Source of the DNA: Proteromonas lacertae
Taxonomy: Eukaryota > Sar > Bigyra > Opalinata > Proteromonadidae
Assembly (NCBI GenBank): GCA_002245135.1
Contig: NGBS01001171.1
Coordinates: 21,037 to 85,036 of the forward strand
Direction of reading: 5' to 3'
Length of the DNA stretch: 64,000 bases
Made by a program: the position numbers and the translations under genes. Below are positions 12,413 through 24,565 of this stretch, in pieces (the stretch's first letter is position 1; each line of letters begins with the position of its first letter). Below the pieces are notes generated by a model, which was given only the letters and a program-made list of their open reading frames with translations, searched no databases and was not told the DNA's origin.

Positions 12413-15225
12413 ATGTCAGAAACTGCTAGTGAAATACCCGTGCCAATTGAATTAAACGATAGCATAGAAAATAAAAACAGTCCATCAGTGAGAACTTCAC
12501 CTACAGAAGTCCAAAATACAGAAGAATTATCAAAAAGAAAAGCAGAGTATTTATATGTCAATAATTATAATTAGAGAGTTGAGTGACGATGATATGAAGA
12601 TTGAGATCCCGATGAAGAAAAGGAAGATAAAAGTTACAAGTCCAGTAACACCAAGTCCATTACAAGAAACTCTCAAAGTACTAAGCTCAAAAGAACAGTT
12701 AAAGGAAGTATATCTGTCTTATTTCATATTTGTAGTATAAAAAGCAATTAGATGAGTTATTAGAAATTGAAAGACGTTTTAGTATTCCCAAAATTCCGAA
12801 AGAACTTATTGAAAATCGTCCAAAGCCAAAAGATCTGAGTGAATACTTGAGTGTTCCATCTAATTTACTATATTATATAATGGAAGTATAAATATCCCTT
12901 AAAATAATGTCCTAAATAGACTTGGAATACTTTCAATTTATTTTTATTAGTGGAACAATACAATGAAATTACACTTGATGAATTCATAGCTTCATTAAGA
13001 GTAAAAGAAGATGAATATAAATTGGAAATAATATTAAATGAGTTCGTTTCATTATTATACCATTCCTATTGTATAGAATCAAGTAATAGTAAAGAAAAAA
13101 TAAAAATATTTGAAAGTGAAAATATCGAGACAATATATACATACTTTGAAGATGAAAAGAGTGATATAAATATTATTTCCAGTTATTATTTATTGCAGTT
13201 GTTTGTGACTAAGTATGAGAATATTATTAATTTTGATCAAGAAGTAGTTAATATTGTATAAATCTGTTTAATTATTCATAATAGATATTAAATAATGATA
13301 GTATAAAAGAACTAGATTTTGAGAATAGAATAATGGTATTATACAATGTTTCTACGCTAATATATGATTGTGATAACATAATAGATTATATAAAATCAGA
13401 AGTTGACAATCAACAAGAAAAAATAACTAAACATTTGAGTTATATAAATAGTGAAAAAGAGAAATTAAAAGAAATAAAACAGCAGAAAAAGTCAATCAAT
13501 AATGACATTAATGAATTAAGTAGTACAATATTAGAAGATAATAAAATATTTGAAATATCTTCAAGTTATTTATATCCAAGTATTTAATTACATATATATA
13601 TATATATATATATAATTCAATTATTATTCTTATAGAATAGACAGTTTAAAAGACCCATTCAAACCATCTAAATCTTCCAGATAACTATAAAACATATTTT
13701 AAAACTCATACCAGTTACAAATCCTATTTAAAATATATTGAAAAATATAAAGATAATGTTGAAAAGAAGATGAAAGGTTATAGAAGAGATGAAGATATGT
13801 ATATACAATTTGTTCAATCAATAAAAGGTCAACAAGAATCATTACTTGAATTAATAAAGTCTTCAGTAAAATCGGCTAATAAAATAGATGTAGTAAATGT
13901 ATGTAATTATCTATTTATTTGTATTAGAAAATAATTAGTTCAGCTGAAGAATGTTCTTTATTAGGAGGTAGAGGAAATGATAAATATTGTCATCCACTTA
14001 TATTACCATTTTTCATAATACAATCTCTTTTAGAAGATATAGAAAATATAAGTAGTAAAGATATGTCTATGAATAAATTGAAAGAAAAGAAAGAAAATGT
14101 ATATATTTATATATATAAATGAAATAGTATTTGAATAAAGCATCTACCAATGAGAATAACATAAGAACGAAAGCGTTAGGTAGTGATTATTGTAATAATA
14201 GATATTGGTATTTCTCAACTGAACCAAATATGATATTTGTAGAAGAATATGATGAGAATATGATATTATCAAACAATAAAAGTATATATTTATAGTTATA
14301 TATAATAATTGAGTATAGAAAAAGATGTAATTTCACTTATAGATCCTCTAACATTAGTGAGTAAATGGTCATATTATGATAATTACGATGATGTAGAAAA
14401 ACTACAAAATAATCTCTTTATAGAAGGAATAAAAGAAGAGAAATTACATAAACATTTAGAAATAGTTATGCCAAAGATAAAACTCTATCAAAATGTCATA
14501 AGAAAACAGTTTAGAAAAGTGGATGAAGGTATATTTCAGGCAAATGAAAATAACATTTCTACAATAAAACAAGTTAAAAAAGAGATATTTAGAATAGATA
14601 ATGAAGTGAACGAATTAGTTAAAGTGAGTAAAGAATATTCCAAAATCGAAGAAAATTTAGAGAAATTGATGAAAGAAGAAGAAGAAAATGAAGAGAAAGA
14701 TGAAGATAATGAAGAAGGTAATGATGAAAAAGAAAAGAAAAAGAAAAAGAAGATGATGATAATCATAATTTCAAAGAATTAATAGAAATAGGATTATGTG
14801 AATTAATTCCTCAATATGATGAAATATTTGATTATCCATTTAACAAAGTAAAAACAGCGAAAGCAAGTGATGATTCCTATAAAATAAAAGAAATAGGAGA
14901 AAAAGTAGAAATAGACTTTTTAAATGAATTAAAAGAATGTAAAACTGAAAGTGAATTTGGAGCTTTTTTGAATCTTTATTTTAACATCATTCAAAAACCA
15001 TTAAAACAGATAACAGAACAGAAGAAACAAGAATTAAAGAAGAAAGAAAAGCAACAACAAAAGAAGAACAAAAAGAAGGATGTATGGAATGATAAATGTG
15101 AAATTTGTAAGAGAAAAGGTAATTTATTATGTTGTGAAACATGTCCAAGAGTTTATCATAAACAATGTGTTGGATTAAAGTCAATTCCTAAAGGTGATTG
15201 GTTTTGTCCAGTATGCAGTAAATAA
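12413..15225 (+). CDS. DDT-WHIM-PHD chromatin remodelling subunit (ACF1/BAZ/RSF1-like)
   Basis: Probable nuclear partner of an ISWI-type remodeller. The N-terminus carries a KKRKIK basic cluster. A DDT domain follows, spanning the intron near 12890-12925 ([26 protein letters not shown]). Next is a WHIM/WSD-type signature ([14 protein letters not shown]), then an acidic coiled stretch, and finally a C-terminal PHD finger with the C4HC3 pattern beginning [16 protein letters not shown]. About nine small introns interrupt the gene; one at 13580-13680 is long for this window (101 nt, ends TTCCAG). At about 14716-14750 the frame needs either a purine-rich 32-nt intron or a one-base correction in a run of A and G. 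Whether it matches BAZ, ACF1 or RSF1 most closely is not decidable by eye. Confidence 0.8.
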
Positions 15226-15420
15226 TGATAATATTATTATTATATTAGTTATATTTTTTCATTATTTGTAAAGATTATATCAAACTAACAACAATTTATG
15301 ATTTTTATAAGTATTAATTTCTAATATTTAGTTATACCCGTGCTACAATAATGAGGCCATGCTGGAGTATTACAACAATGTAATCTTGATTGTAACTTAC
15401 ATAAATACAAAAGATTAATA

Positions 15421-15427
15421 TCAAGCC
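15421..15427 (+). promoter_or_regulatory. TCAAGCC promoter-type element
   Basis: TCAAGCC on the sense strand 25 nt before the ATG at 15453. Confidence 0.4.
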
Positions 15428-15452
15428 TAATCAAACATTCATGTAAATAAAT

Positions 15453-16075
15453 ATGACTGATCGTTTTAGATGTCATATTATGTATTTCTTTATTATTTAT
15501 TATATTGACTAGCCGTGAGTTAACTAAAATTGAAGGAACTGACGAATATCATGTTGAATTATCAACCACTAATTACGCTCAAATAGGGTTTCTATGTGAC
15601 TTTCCAGAAGCTCGAATGGATATTAAAGATTTAAGTATCATTAAGGACTGCGTGATACCAATAATGGTGAATGTATTCACTTATATTGTTATAAGTATAG
15701 GAATATGAATTATTTGCTTCGTGGGGAGCTCACAAAGAATCTTTTAGAAAAGAAAGATTTTGGAACAATATTCACTATTTAGTATTTATTGTTTATTATC
15801 TAATATAGGTAACAGAAAAAGGAAAGGTAAGCTATGATGAAAGTTTTGCTGCAATTCTAATCAAGAGAATTAACAAGTATTTATCACTTGAATCAGATGA
15901 GAGTGTAAAAAAAGCAATGCAAAGGGCGATAAATGCTATAAACGGACCAAACAAGAAACAACCATCTAAAAGAAAAAAAGATGATGGAAATAGTAATGAT
16001 TCACAAGAGATGAACATTAAAAGAAGAAAAATTGATGATAAAGCCAGCAAAGATACAGATAAGAAGAAACAGTAA
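15453..16075 (+). CDS. uncharacterised basic, probably nuclear protein
   Basis: Three introns split the gene: one after MTDRFRCHI at about 15480-15512, one after IPIM and one after NIHYL, the last two in phase 0. The product is about 170 residues. The first two thirds are predicted mixed strands and helices (start RELTKIEGTDEYHVEL). The last 45 residues are charged, with KKQPSKRKKDD and NIKRRKIDDK, which look like bipartite nuclear localisation signals. I do not recognise the family. The start is placed at 15453 because of the nearby TCAAGCC element and because the first splice junction preserves the frame. Confidence 0.6.
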
Positions 16076-16220
16076 ATAATAATAAATACTTGGATTATTA
16101 TAATATAATATTGTTTTAAATAACATTACCAAAACAACAACAATGATACTGATGTAAGGGAAAAAAATATATATTCTATATTAGAATTTACTGTGTTAAA
16201 CATGTAACAAATTATATATT

Positions 16221-17997
16221 CTATTCACATAAGATTTTATTATCAAAACTACTCAAACATATTGCAAATGCTTGAAAAGCACTTAACGGATATTGGAAAT
16301 CCATTGTGAACTGATCTTTACCAACTCTTCCAAACTGTAGAATAACGTTATTTTCATCATCAGCACGAACTAGCTGGAAATTCTTCACTGATGCCATAGT
16401 TACTCTGCCACTAAAGTTAAGTACATAAGCACCAACTTGTTCATTCCATCTAGGGCTTTTATTATGAAGAAAATCTAAATCAGCAAACTCTTGTTTTTCA
16501 TACTTAGCTTTTATACCATCCTTCTTTTTGATAGGTTTCCATTCCTTTACTTCACCATCACCTATCACCTTTGGGGAAGATGACTGTCATTTTTCTAGGT
16601 CCTCTTGATCCTAGTAGATTACTAGCATAGAGAATTACCCCACGTTCATCTCTAACTAATGCATCAGTTGTAGCAAGTGTATCTGCGTCTAAATCCTATT
16701 TTAAAAAATAATCAGATTTAATTAATACTTTTGGATTTTTACCTGGACCATATATTGTAAATTCTGTACCCATGAAATTGGATCTTAATTTACCTAAAAA
16801 TGTTGGACCGATCTGTTCTTCTAATCCAGCACGATCTGAAGCAATATAGTAATTGGATGTCTTATTGTGTGATTTCTTCTTTCCAGATAGTATATATTGA
16901 CTATAAAAATATAAATCACAAAAAATAATAAAAATACTTTCCATCTTTCAAATAAACGTCATATTGACATGAATTACCTCTAAATCCTTGTTTGGTTCTT
17001 TCAATATAACATTGTACAACTCCATATTTCATAGGACAAGGCTTAGTAAGAAAAATCTTCTTCTCATCAGCATTAGCAAATGTAATAGGTTCTGAAGAAG
17101 AAAATTCTTCATCAGATGCACCAGGTGTAGAAGGAGTAGAAACAGTAATGGATGGTTTAATAGATTCATCTAATTTCCCTTCATTACTCAAACTACTACT
17201 ATTTCTTCCCCTTTGTTGTTGTTCCTCATGTCTTTTTCTATCTCTTCTGCTTGGACTATTATACTTATCACTATCATTATCACTATCATCATCATCGTGA
17301 AAATAACTATCTTTACTAATATTACTACCTCTATTATGACGGCTACTACTTCTACTATTACTACGCTCATTATTACGACGATGTATTGAAGAATCATCCT
17401 TTTTCCCTTCATTTGTGTAATTATTCATATGAGGAGGTGGTTCTTGAAATGGACTCTTATTTTTTGAGATTTTTCTATCGTTCATTGGTGGAGTTAACAG
17501 TACTTCTTCCTCTATATCATCATCTGGATCATAACTATCTCTTACTCCTGTTCTCTTTAAATTCTGTTCTGTTTCTGTGTGCATTGCTGGTTTTTGGTAT
17601 GGAGTTGATTCTAGTGGATTGACTAATTTGTGTACTTCTGCTCTGACTGGTTCTAATGAGTTCTTTGATTCATTTTCTTTTCCTGGATATTTATTGTCTG
17701 TCTCTGGCGCTTCTTCTTCTTCTAGATCATTATCACTAATAAATATAGAGAATTAACTTATAGAAAAAATACGGTGTCCATGAACTTGTTGTATTTACAT
17801 ATTTCAAAGACATGCCCATAGGTTTAACAGCGGATTTAATGGTTGGTTGTATTGAAGTTCCTAGTGCTCTCTGTTGCTGTTTCCTTCTCTCCATATCCCT
17901 TCTTCTTTGGATCATTGCCTTTCTATCGTTAACTGCTCCAGCTCCTGAACTAAACAGATTAAGTGAAGAAACAAAAATACGTTCCACCAGTCTTCAT
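16221..17997 (-). CDS. Tubby-like protein
   Basis: Tubby C-terminal domain proteins bind phosphoinositides and deliver membrane receptors into cilia. The conserved beta-barrel domain spans from about 17060 to the stop and ends with the family signature [17 protein letters not shown] through [15 protein letters not shown]. The N-terminal half is disordered, rich in Ser, Asp and Arg, with an early helical [13 protein letters not shown] stretch. At least four introns of 30-40 nt are visible. The frame breaks at 16573-16576: reading CCC instead of CCCC restores [13 protein letters not shown], which fits the family, so one base is probably extra there. The first exon encodes MKTGGT and starts at 17997. 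It shares a 195-nt divergent spacer with TFIIE-alpha. Confidence 0.88.
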
Positions 17998-18192
17998 TTC
18001 CTCATCACTATGTAAAATATAACATAATATAAATATACTCAAGCTTTGATTCATATGAATTGTTAGAAAAGTACATAATTTCAAAAAAAACAACGATATA
18101 AAAATTACTATTCGTTATGTTTTGTTTTGTCAGTTATATTTTTTTTCAAACGAAAAAAGCTCGAATTCCCTTCAAGCTTTTTCATTTTAGAA

Positions 18193-19185
18193 ATGAACAG
18201 TGAAGTAAAAGAAATTGCTGATGAGCTTATTATTACTACCGTAAAGTATAAGAGGCAGTAAATAATATAATAGAGCTTTCTATACTGATAAGGAACTAGC
18301 TATTATACAATATATACTAAGTAAAGGATATATAGCTGAATCGGAATTTTCAGATGTTATAAAATTGCATAATAAATCAATTAAGAAGAGTATAACTTTG
18401 CTACTTGGAACAGGTATTTTAGATCAAGAACATATCACTATACCTAAAGAAATACGTGAAAAAAGGCCAGTATACACAAAATTAATATCTATTTTACTAA
18501 TAGGAATTGCCATATGCTTCTGATTATTACTATATTCATTATGAACAAGCTTGTAATATTATAAGATATAGAATTAATTTAATCCAAAAGGAATTGGAGA
18601 GATTAGAGAAACAGAATAGAGAATTCCAAGGAGATGCTTATAAATGTAGTTATTGTGAAAAGAAATATTCAATGAATGATGTTTCTGTATTTAAATGTGA
18701 TGCTTCAGGATTTTATTGTGAAACCTGCAATAATTTACTAATTGAAATTGATACAAGTTCAGTAAAAAATAATTATGAGAAAAAATATAATAAGTTTATA
18801 AAACAAATAAAAAATTCAAGTTATCACAAAGGTATATTTGAATTATTAGAAAAATTGGATGGGCAGATTGTTACATCTGAATTACCAAGCAAAATGTTAC
18901 ATCTTAGTGAAGAGCCAGTAACAGAGAATAAAAATGTTAATAGAATTGAATCTTCTGCAACTAGTATTATTAACTGTTATTGTTTATTTAATATGTATAG
19001 GAGTTGAACATTTTATACCTTCAAGTACTAATTCTCAACGAAGACCTGAATTTCTACAAGATGATGAAGAAGGAGGAAGAGATAATAGTAATGTTCAAAA
19101 TACACCAACTGTGAATAATACATCTTCTTCTACTTCAGGTGGAATTGAAGATGATTTTAACACTGATGATTGGAATGATATATAA
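18193..19185 (+). CDS. transcription initiation factor TFIIE, alpha subunit
   Basis: General RNA polymerase II factor that recruits and regulates TFIIH at the promoter. Exons after the ATG at 18193 encode an N-terminal winged-helix domain (KELAIIQYILSKGYIAESEF). A C4 zinc ribbon follows, with cysteine pairs in CSYC and CETC and a long helix before it (RINLIQKELERLEKQ). The tail is acidic and ends DDFNTDDWNDI, as is usual for the family. Introns lie after the first 18 residues, after REKRP, and near 18962-18999. The gene is shorter than animal TFIIE-alpha, in keeping with other protist forms. Confidence 0.85.
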
Positions 19186-19413
19186 ATTTTGTGTGTTTAT
19201 TTGTTTATGTTTATTTTTTTGTAAAGAGAGAATATAAAAGATACTGTGTGCTTTGTTAAAGAATCTTGTTAATAAAACTGGGGAAAGTTTGTGCTTAAAG
19301 TTTGATTTATTATGCAAAATCCCTATTTGCAAAATAGATTTGAAATGACTGTTGGGGTTTGTGAATAAACCGAAAAAAACGAGTCATTTTGATAAAAATC
19401 ACTTCTTCTTTTT

Positions 19414-21396
19414 ATGATTTCTGGAGAAGCTAGACCATCAACGAAAGAATGTAACAGTGTCAGTTCTATTCCAGTATAATTTGCCTAAATATATTATCTA
19501 TTTAGAACTTAATATACTTTCCTTCAACACCTGTATTCTTATTTAATATATATTTCAGGAAAAGGAAAAAGCAATGAAAGCTTTGAGGGTAATTCAAAAC
19601 AGATTTAGAACAAAGAAACATTTCAAGATCAGTATGTTGTAGTTTATAATGCATTTTAGATAAGTCTCCATCATCAGTTACTGATATTACAATAGCTGAA
19701 TCCTTATTTAACAAGGATATAGGTTATTATTACGCGTATGAACTTCATAGTATGTTTGCCAAAGGAGACATACTGCCATATGAAGATGTATGTTTCATTA
19801 TAAACAGAGCAATTTTTCTGTACTCTCAAATCGGACCTATTAATCATCTTCATGTTGAAGATAATGAATTAAATGAAGATATCACGATAGTAGGTGATCT
19901 ACATGGTCAATTAGAAGATTTATATACAATATTTTTAGCAAAATGCATTCCTACCCCAACACATACAGTATATTTAATTGTTTTATATATATATATAGTT
20001 TGTGTTTAATGGTGATTTTATCGACAGAGGATCCAATGCAATAGAAATATTATTATTGACATTATACTATAAGTTATTGCTACCTAATAATATATATCAC
20101 AACAAAGGAAATCATGAAACTAAATTCTGTAAACATAATAATATGAATAATGGTAATAATAAAGGTGATTTTGAATCAGAAATATTTAAGAAATATCCAA
20201 GTCATTATAAAGAATTAATACAATTATTTACTGTATTTATATATATATATATATATTATAAATAGAAATTATTTGATTCCTTTCCAGTTTGTACGTTAAT
20301 CAATAATGAAGTATTAATTGTTCATGGAGGAATTGGTGAAGATATGAATATAAATGATATATCAAAAATAAAAAAGAATGATTATGATAGTAGAATCATG
20401 ACTGAATTAATGTGGAATGATCCAAGAGAGAATTTAGAAGGATGTGAGTTTAATAAGAAAAGAAATATTGGTAAAATATTTGGAAATGATGTAAGTCAAA
20501 GTTTTTGTGAAAAAAATGATATAAAATATATAATAAGAAGTCATCAATATTGTGAAGATGGTTTAAATGTATTTATTATTATTGTTATTATTTATAAATA
20601 GATTTTACATAATAATAAAATAATAACATTATTTAGTGCAAGTTATTACTGTGGTATCAATAAGAATCAAGGAGCTATTATTATATTAAACCATACATTA
20701 GATCCTATATCAATACAGTATTATTCAGATAAGAATCTTTATCATAATTTCTATAAAGTACCAACCATTGAAGAATATATTAATCATTTAGAAGTAATAG
20801 AAGAAGAAAAAGATGATGATGATGATGATGAAAAGCAAGTAGAAATTAGTAAAGAAAGAATATATGAAGTAGAAAATGAGATGATTAAAAAGATAAGTGA
20901 TAATATTGGGAAGATTTATTATATATTATGTAAATATGATAGATATAATTGTGGATTTGTATATATATATATATTTATTTATTTATTATATATTTAGATT
21001 GAACGATTTGATTTATTGTTTTTATTATATCAGAACTTTGAAATTGTATTAAATACAGAAATAGAAAATTCATCTATGTTTGTTAACTATGAATTAGTAT
21101 ATTATATAATATATTTATTTATTTAATAGTTTTTAAGTAACTGCATGAATATAACTTCAAATATAAGTGAAAAGGTGGATAGTATAATATATAAATATAG
21201 AGCAAATGAAGATCAAAGTGTTTTACAATTGTTTAAGAATAAAACAAGAGTAAAATATGATGAATTGTATAAAGTGATGTGTAAGGTTGAAAGTGATTTG
21301 AATATCAATGATATTTATTATTTAAAGAGATTACTTAATAACAGGAACTGTGTAATCGATTTTGAAGATTATTTGTCATTTTTGTACATTGAATAA
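19414..21396 (+). CDS. PPEF/RdgC-like serine/threonine protein phosphatase
   Basis: PPP-family metallophosphatase with regulatory ends. An IQ motif (RVIQNRFRTKKHFK) near the N-terminus should bind calmodulin. The catalytic core shows GDLHGQ, GDFIDRGS, GNHET and HGGIGED, the standard metal and phosphate ligands. The insertion after GNHE is long and Asn-rich, and an acidic run (EEEKDDDDDDE) follows the core. The C-terminus has an EF-hand-like loop (NNRNCVIDFEDYLSFL), degenerate at some calcium positions. Roughly eight small introns occur, several pure AT repeats. IQ, catalytic core and C-terminal EF-hand is the order known for RdgC/PPEF phosphatases, which act in calcium-dependent sensory signalling in animals. 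Confidence 0.82.
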
Positions 21397-21463
21397 CTAC
21401 TAATGATTATATGTTTGTAATTGTGTTAATGTTTTAGACTTGTTGGTTTTACATTAGCATAAT

Positions 21464-21839
21464 ATGTTTAATTCTTTTGTAGATGATGAGATATCTTCAA
21501 TGTTACCACCTTATTGTTTAGTATTTCAACGCATGTATATATTGTAGATAATAGATAAAGTGATAAAGAAGTAGATTTGAAATTCCAATGCCAAAATGAT
21601 TAAAATGTGATAAAAATAGTTAATATTGATGGAATAAAAGAAAAGAAGATATTAAATTATTGTGAAAATAACTCCTTGTTGATAGAAAGTTGTATTTCAT
21701 TCGTCTATCTTATAAAAGTGAGTTAATTCAGTATAAGCGCATTACAAGAAATGATATAAGTAATGTGATGTGTTCCATATGTGATATGTTAATGATATTG
21801 AGTGAATATGATATAAAGGTTGGTAATTTAAAAGAGTAG
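21464..21839 (+). pseudogene. small decayed or unresolved gene
   Basis: A coding-like path begins ATG at 21464 (MFNSFVDDEISSML), appears to splice near 21536-21562 and continues DKEVDLKFQCQND. It then meets an in-frame TAA near 21612, continues in the same frame (IVNIDGIKEKKILNYCEN) and splices at GTGAGTTAATTCAG into KRITRNDISNVMCS, ending at 21839. The downstream part is protein-like with sensible junctions, but the in-frame stop argues for decay, or for a base error. No family is recognised. Confidence 0.35.
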
Positions 21840-21983
21840 TGATGAATTTATAAAATATAATAAGCAATTATTATCCTTCATTAATAGTATATTTTACTCT
21901 GTTTATTTTTCTGAGTGAAGGATATATTAATGATTTTTAAAACATAATAAAAAATTATCCGTTTTCTCAAGTCTTTATCAAAC

Positions 21984-23009
21984 ATGAATTTTCTTAATTA
22001 TCAAAATTCTGAGATGGAAACCTTAATATCAAGACTTAAATATATATTCCTCATTGTGCTTAATGTATTTGTTATGATACTGCTAGTATTTTACTTTTTT
22101 CTCAGTATTAAACTTTCCCATAACCGTGAAATGATGTTACAAATGTCAAGAAGTGCTATATCAAATCACTACAGTGTGAAAGGCAAAAGCAATATCAGAT
22201 ACCCTCTCCCTTATCTCTTTGTTACTTCGACATTTGGTTTATCTCACAAAGAAAGTGAAATAAATATAAATCGAGAAATAATTAACCATTTTATCAAATT
22301 ACTTAACCATTCAATCCTCATTTTTACAGATCCACTTTACAACAGGTATATACCAAGCATTCCAGGAATTTATAAACATTTATATGATGAATATGCAGAT
22401 ATTGAATGTATTAAACGACTGTTCAGTGTTCAAAACTCATATGATCCGAAACTTATACATAATAGAAGTTCAATATACAAAATATTCACATCAAGCATTT
22501 GTTTTACAAAATATGCAACAGATATGATCAAATCAAATTTCTATTTTTGGCTAGATATAAAGAGTTTAATGAAAATTAAAAGAATAAAAAAACAATTCCC
22601 AAGTCAAAAATTTGTGATTTCATTACCTTATATAAAGAGACCATTGTTTTTTACATTGACAGAAAAGAAGAAACAAATTTATTCATTAAATCAATTTCTT
22701 AAATCACCGTTTATACAAAAGACATTCTGGGGTGGAACAAAATATTCAATTAGAAGAATATCAGATAGTTTTTGGAAAGAGTACGTGTTGTTTTTAAAGT
22801 CTAAACAACTGCTAGAATCTGATCAAAATCTATTCAATGCATTAGTGATATATTATTTGGAAGATTCTATTCTTGTATCTCAAAACGTGAACTATGGAGT
22901 GAAAAGATGTACAAATGATAGTTCTTTGTTCTTTGCATACTATATATCCAGTAGCTCATGTAGTTCTACAGCCATTACTCAGAATGTCAAAGATTATTTA
23001 AGACATTAG
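21984..23009 (+). CDS. type II membrane protein, possible HtrL/YibB-like glycosyltransferase
   Basis: An intronless 341-residue protein. Residues about 18-42 form one signal anchor (YIFLIVLNVFVMILLVFYFF), placing the rest in the lumen of the secretory pathway or outside the cell. The lumenal part contains YPLPYLFVTSTFGL near the start, a SNFYFWLDIKSLMKIK strand with an aspartate, FWGGTKYSIRR, and a late ESDQNLFNALVIYYLED. That order (early FVTS, a WxD strand, a glycine-rich G-G element, late DxQxxxNAL) resembles HtrL/YibB-type putative glycosyltransferases. The resemblance is by eye only. Being intronless sets it apart from most neighbours. Confidence 0.55.
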   Translation: MNFLNYQNSEMETLISRLKYIFLIVLNVFVMILLVFYFFLSIKLSHNREMMLQMSRSAISNHYSVKGKSNIRYPLPYLFVTSTFGLSHKESEININREIINHFIKLLNHSILIFTDPLYNRYIPSIPGIYKHLYDEYADIECIKRLFSVQNSYDPKLIHNRSSIYKIFTSSICFTKYATDMIKSNFYFWLDIKSLMKIKRIKKQFPSQKFVISLPYIKRPLFFTLTEKKKQIYSLNQFLKSPFIQKTFWGGTKYSIRRISDSFWKEYVLFLKSKQLLESDQNLFNALVIYYLEDSILVSQNVNYGVKRCTNDSSLFFAYYISSSSCSSTAITQNVKDYLRH

Positions 23010-23116
23010 TGTGTTATCAATATAGTGCACTAGTTATAGATTAATAATTTGTATAATTGTAGTTTCAATGAATGTTTGTTTTTATTTCCTGAGAAATTTA
23101 ATGAATTTTAATCACT

Positions 23117-23123
23117 TCAAGCC
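23117..23123 (+). promoter_or_regulatory. TCAAGCC promoter-type element
   Basis: Sense-strand TCAAGCC 38 nt before the malate dehydrogenase ATG at 23162. Confidence 0.4.
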
Positions 23124-23161
23124 AAAAGCTTGTGTATTCATTAAAATTATTTTGTGGATTT

Positions 23162-24049
23162 ATGAACCATTTCGTAAGAAAAGTCGGTTTAAGAAATTTA
23201 TTATCAAAATATGGCCACCAATCTGTATGCTTATGATGAATATACTTTTTTATACTACAGAACATTCAAGTTACAGTGTTAGGTGCAGCTGGTGGTATAG
23301 GTCAACCACTAAGCTTATTATTAAGGAATAATGCTGCTATTAAACAATTAAATTTGTATGTATATGTTGTATATTCACTTAGATACGATATAGCTCCTGT
23401 TGAAGGAATAGCAACAGATTTATCTCATTGCGATATCCATGGTGATGTATTTCATCTGCTTCAATATATAAAAATAGGTTACTGCTTATAATCAAGACAG
23501 ATTAGACGATTGTTTGAAAAGTTCAAACATTGTTTTAATCTCAGCAGGTCTAGCAAGAAAACCAGGAATGACAAGAGATCAATTATTCGATGTAAATGCA
23601 GGAATTGTAGCAAATCTAGTTTCTCATTGTGCTAAAAACTGCCCAGATGCACATATTGCAATTATTACCAATCCAGTCAACTCATTAGTCCCAGTAGCCT
23701 GTGAAATAATGAAGCAGCACGGCATATTCAACCCAAGAAGAATAATGGGAATTACAAAACTAGATAGTGTAAGAGCAGTGTCATTTTTAGCTGATTTTAT
23801 TCATTGTCATCCTAATGAAATAAATGTGCCAGTTATAGGAGGCCATAGTGGTGAAACTATAATTCCGTTATTTTCATTAACTCATGCACCTGGTCATTTT
23901 GGTAAAAGACCAGAAAAAGTATAATTATAATAATTGTATATATATATATATAGTTTGATATGAATGAATTCACACAAGAACATTTAGATGCTTTAACAAG
24001 AAGAGTTCAATTTGGTGGTGATGAAGTAGTCAATGCTAAAGTATATATC

Positions 24050-24083
<34 letters not shown>

Positions 24084-24391
24084 AGAATGGTGCTGGTAGT
24101 GCCACATTAGCTATGGCTTATGCTGCTTCATTATTTACTGATAGTTTAATTCGTGGGTTGGAAGGTGAAAGAGATGTTTATGAATATGCTTATACTATGA
24201 ATAATGTAGCAAAAGTACCTTATTTCGCTACACGAGTTCATATAGGCAAGAATGGGATTGATGAGATAATTCCATTATCTGCAGTGTGGGATTACGAAGA
24301 GGAAAGTATTAGGAGAATGATACCAATATTACAAAAACAAATTGATAAAGGAGTTGCATTTGGAAAGAGTTATAAAATACAAAAAGATTAG
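23162..24391 (+). CDS. malate dehydrogenase, organelle-targeted
   Basis: Oxidises malate to oxaloacetate with NAD. Exons 23162-23224, 23261-23355, 23383-23446, 23478-23918, 23954-24040 and 24086-24391 give exactly 351 residues. Introns are 36, 27, 31, 35 and 45 nt. Exon 1 encodes MNHFVRKVGLRNLLSKYGHQ, basic and amphipathic without acidic residues, as expected of a mitochondrial presequence. The mature part begins with the dinucleotide-binding VTVLGAAGGIGQPLSLLL. It continues with SAGLARKPGMTRDQLF (catalytic-loop arginines), ITNPVNSLVP and IGGHSGETIIPLFS (catalytic histidine). This is the mitochondrial/glyoxysomal MDH type rather than the cytosolic one. Presence in a hydrogenosome-like organelle cannot be excluded. 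Confidence 0.95.
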
Positions 24392-24565
24392 TCGTTGTAA
24401 TTATATATTCAATGAATATATATTATATATTATACACATACAAATAAAAAATTAAAATATTATTATAATTCCTATATAAATAAAAAAATAAATGTTTGAT
24501 TGTAATAACTGATTTTGTTTAATCATATGTTTTAAAATTGTTTGTATTTAGCTTAATTCTGTAAA

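Noticed and set aside
13560..13700. Programmed +1 frameshift at AGA TAA in the DDT-PHD gene
   Set aside because: A canonical GT-AG intron (13580-13680) joins the flanking frames without any shift.
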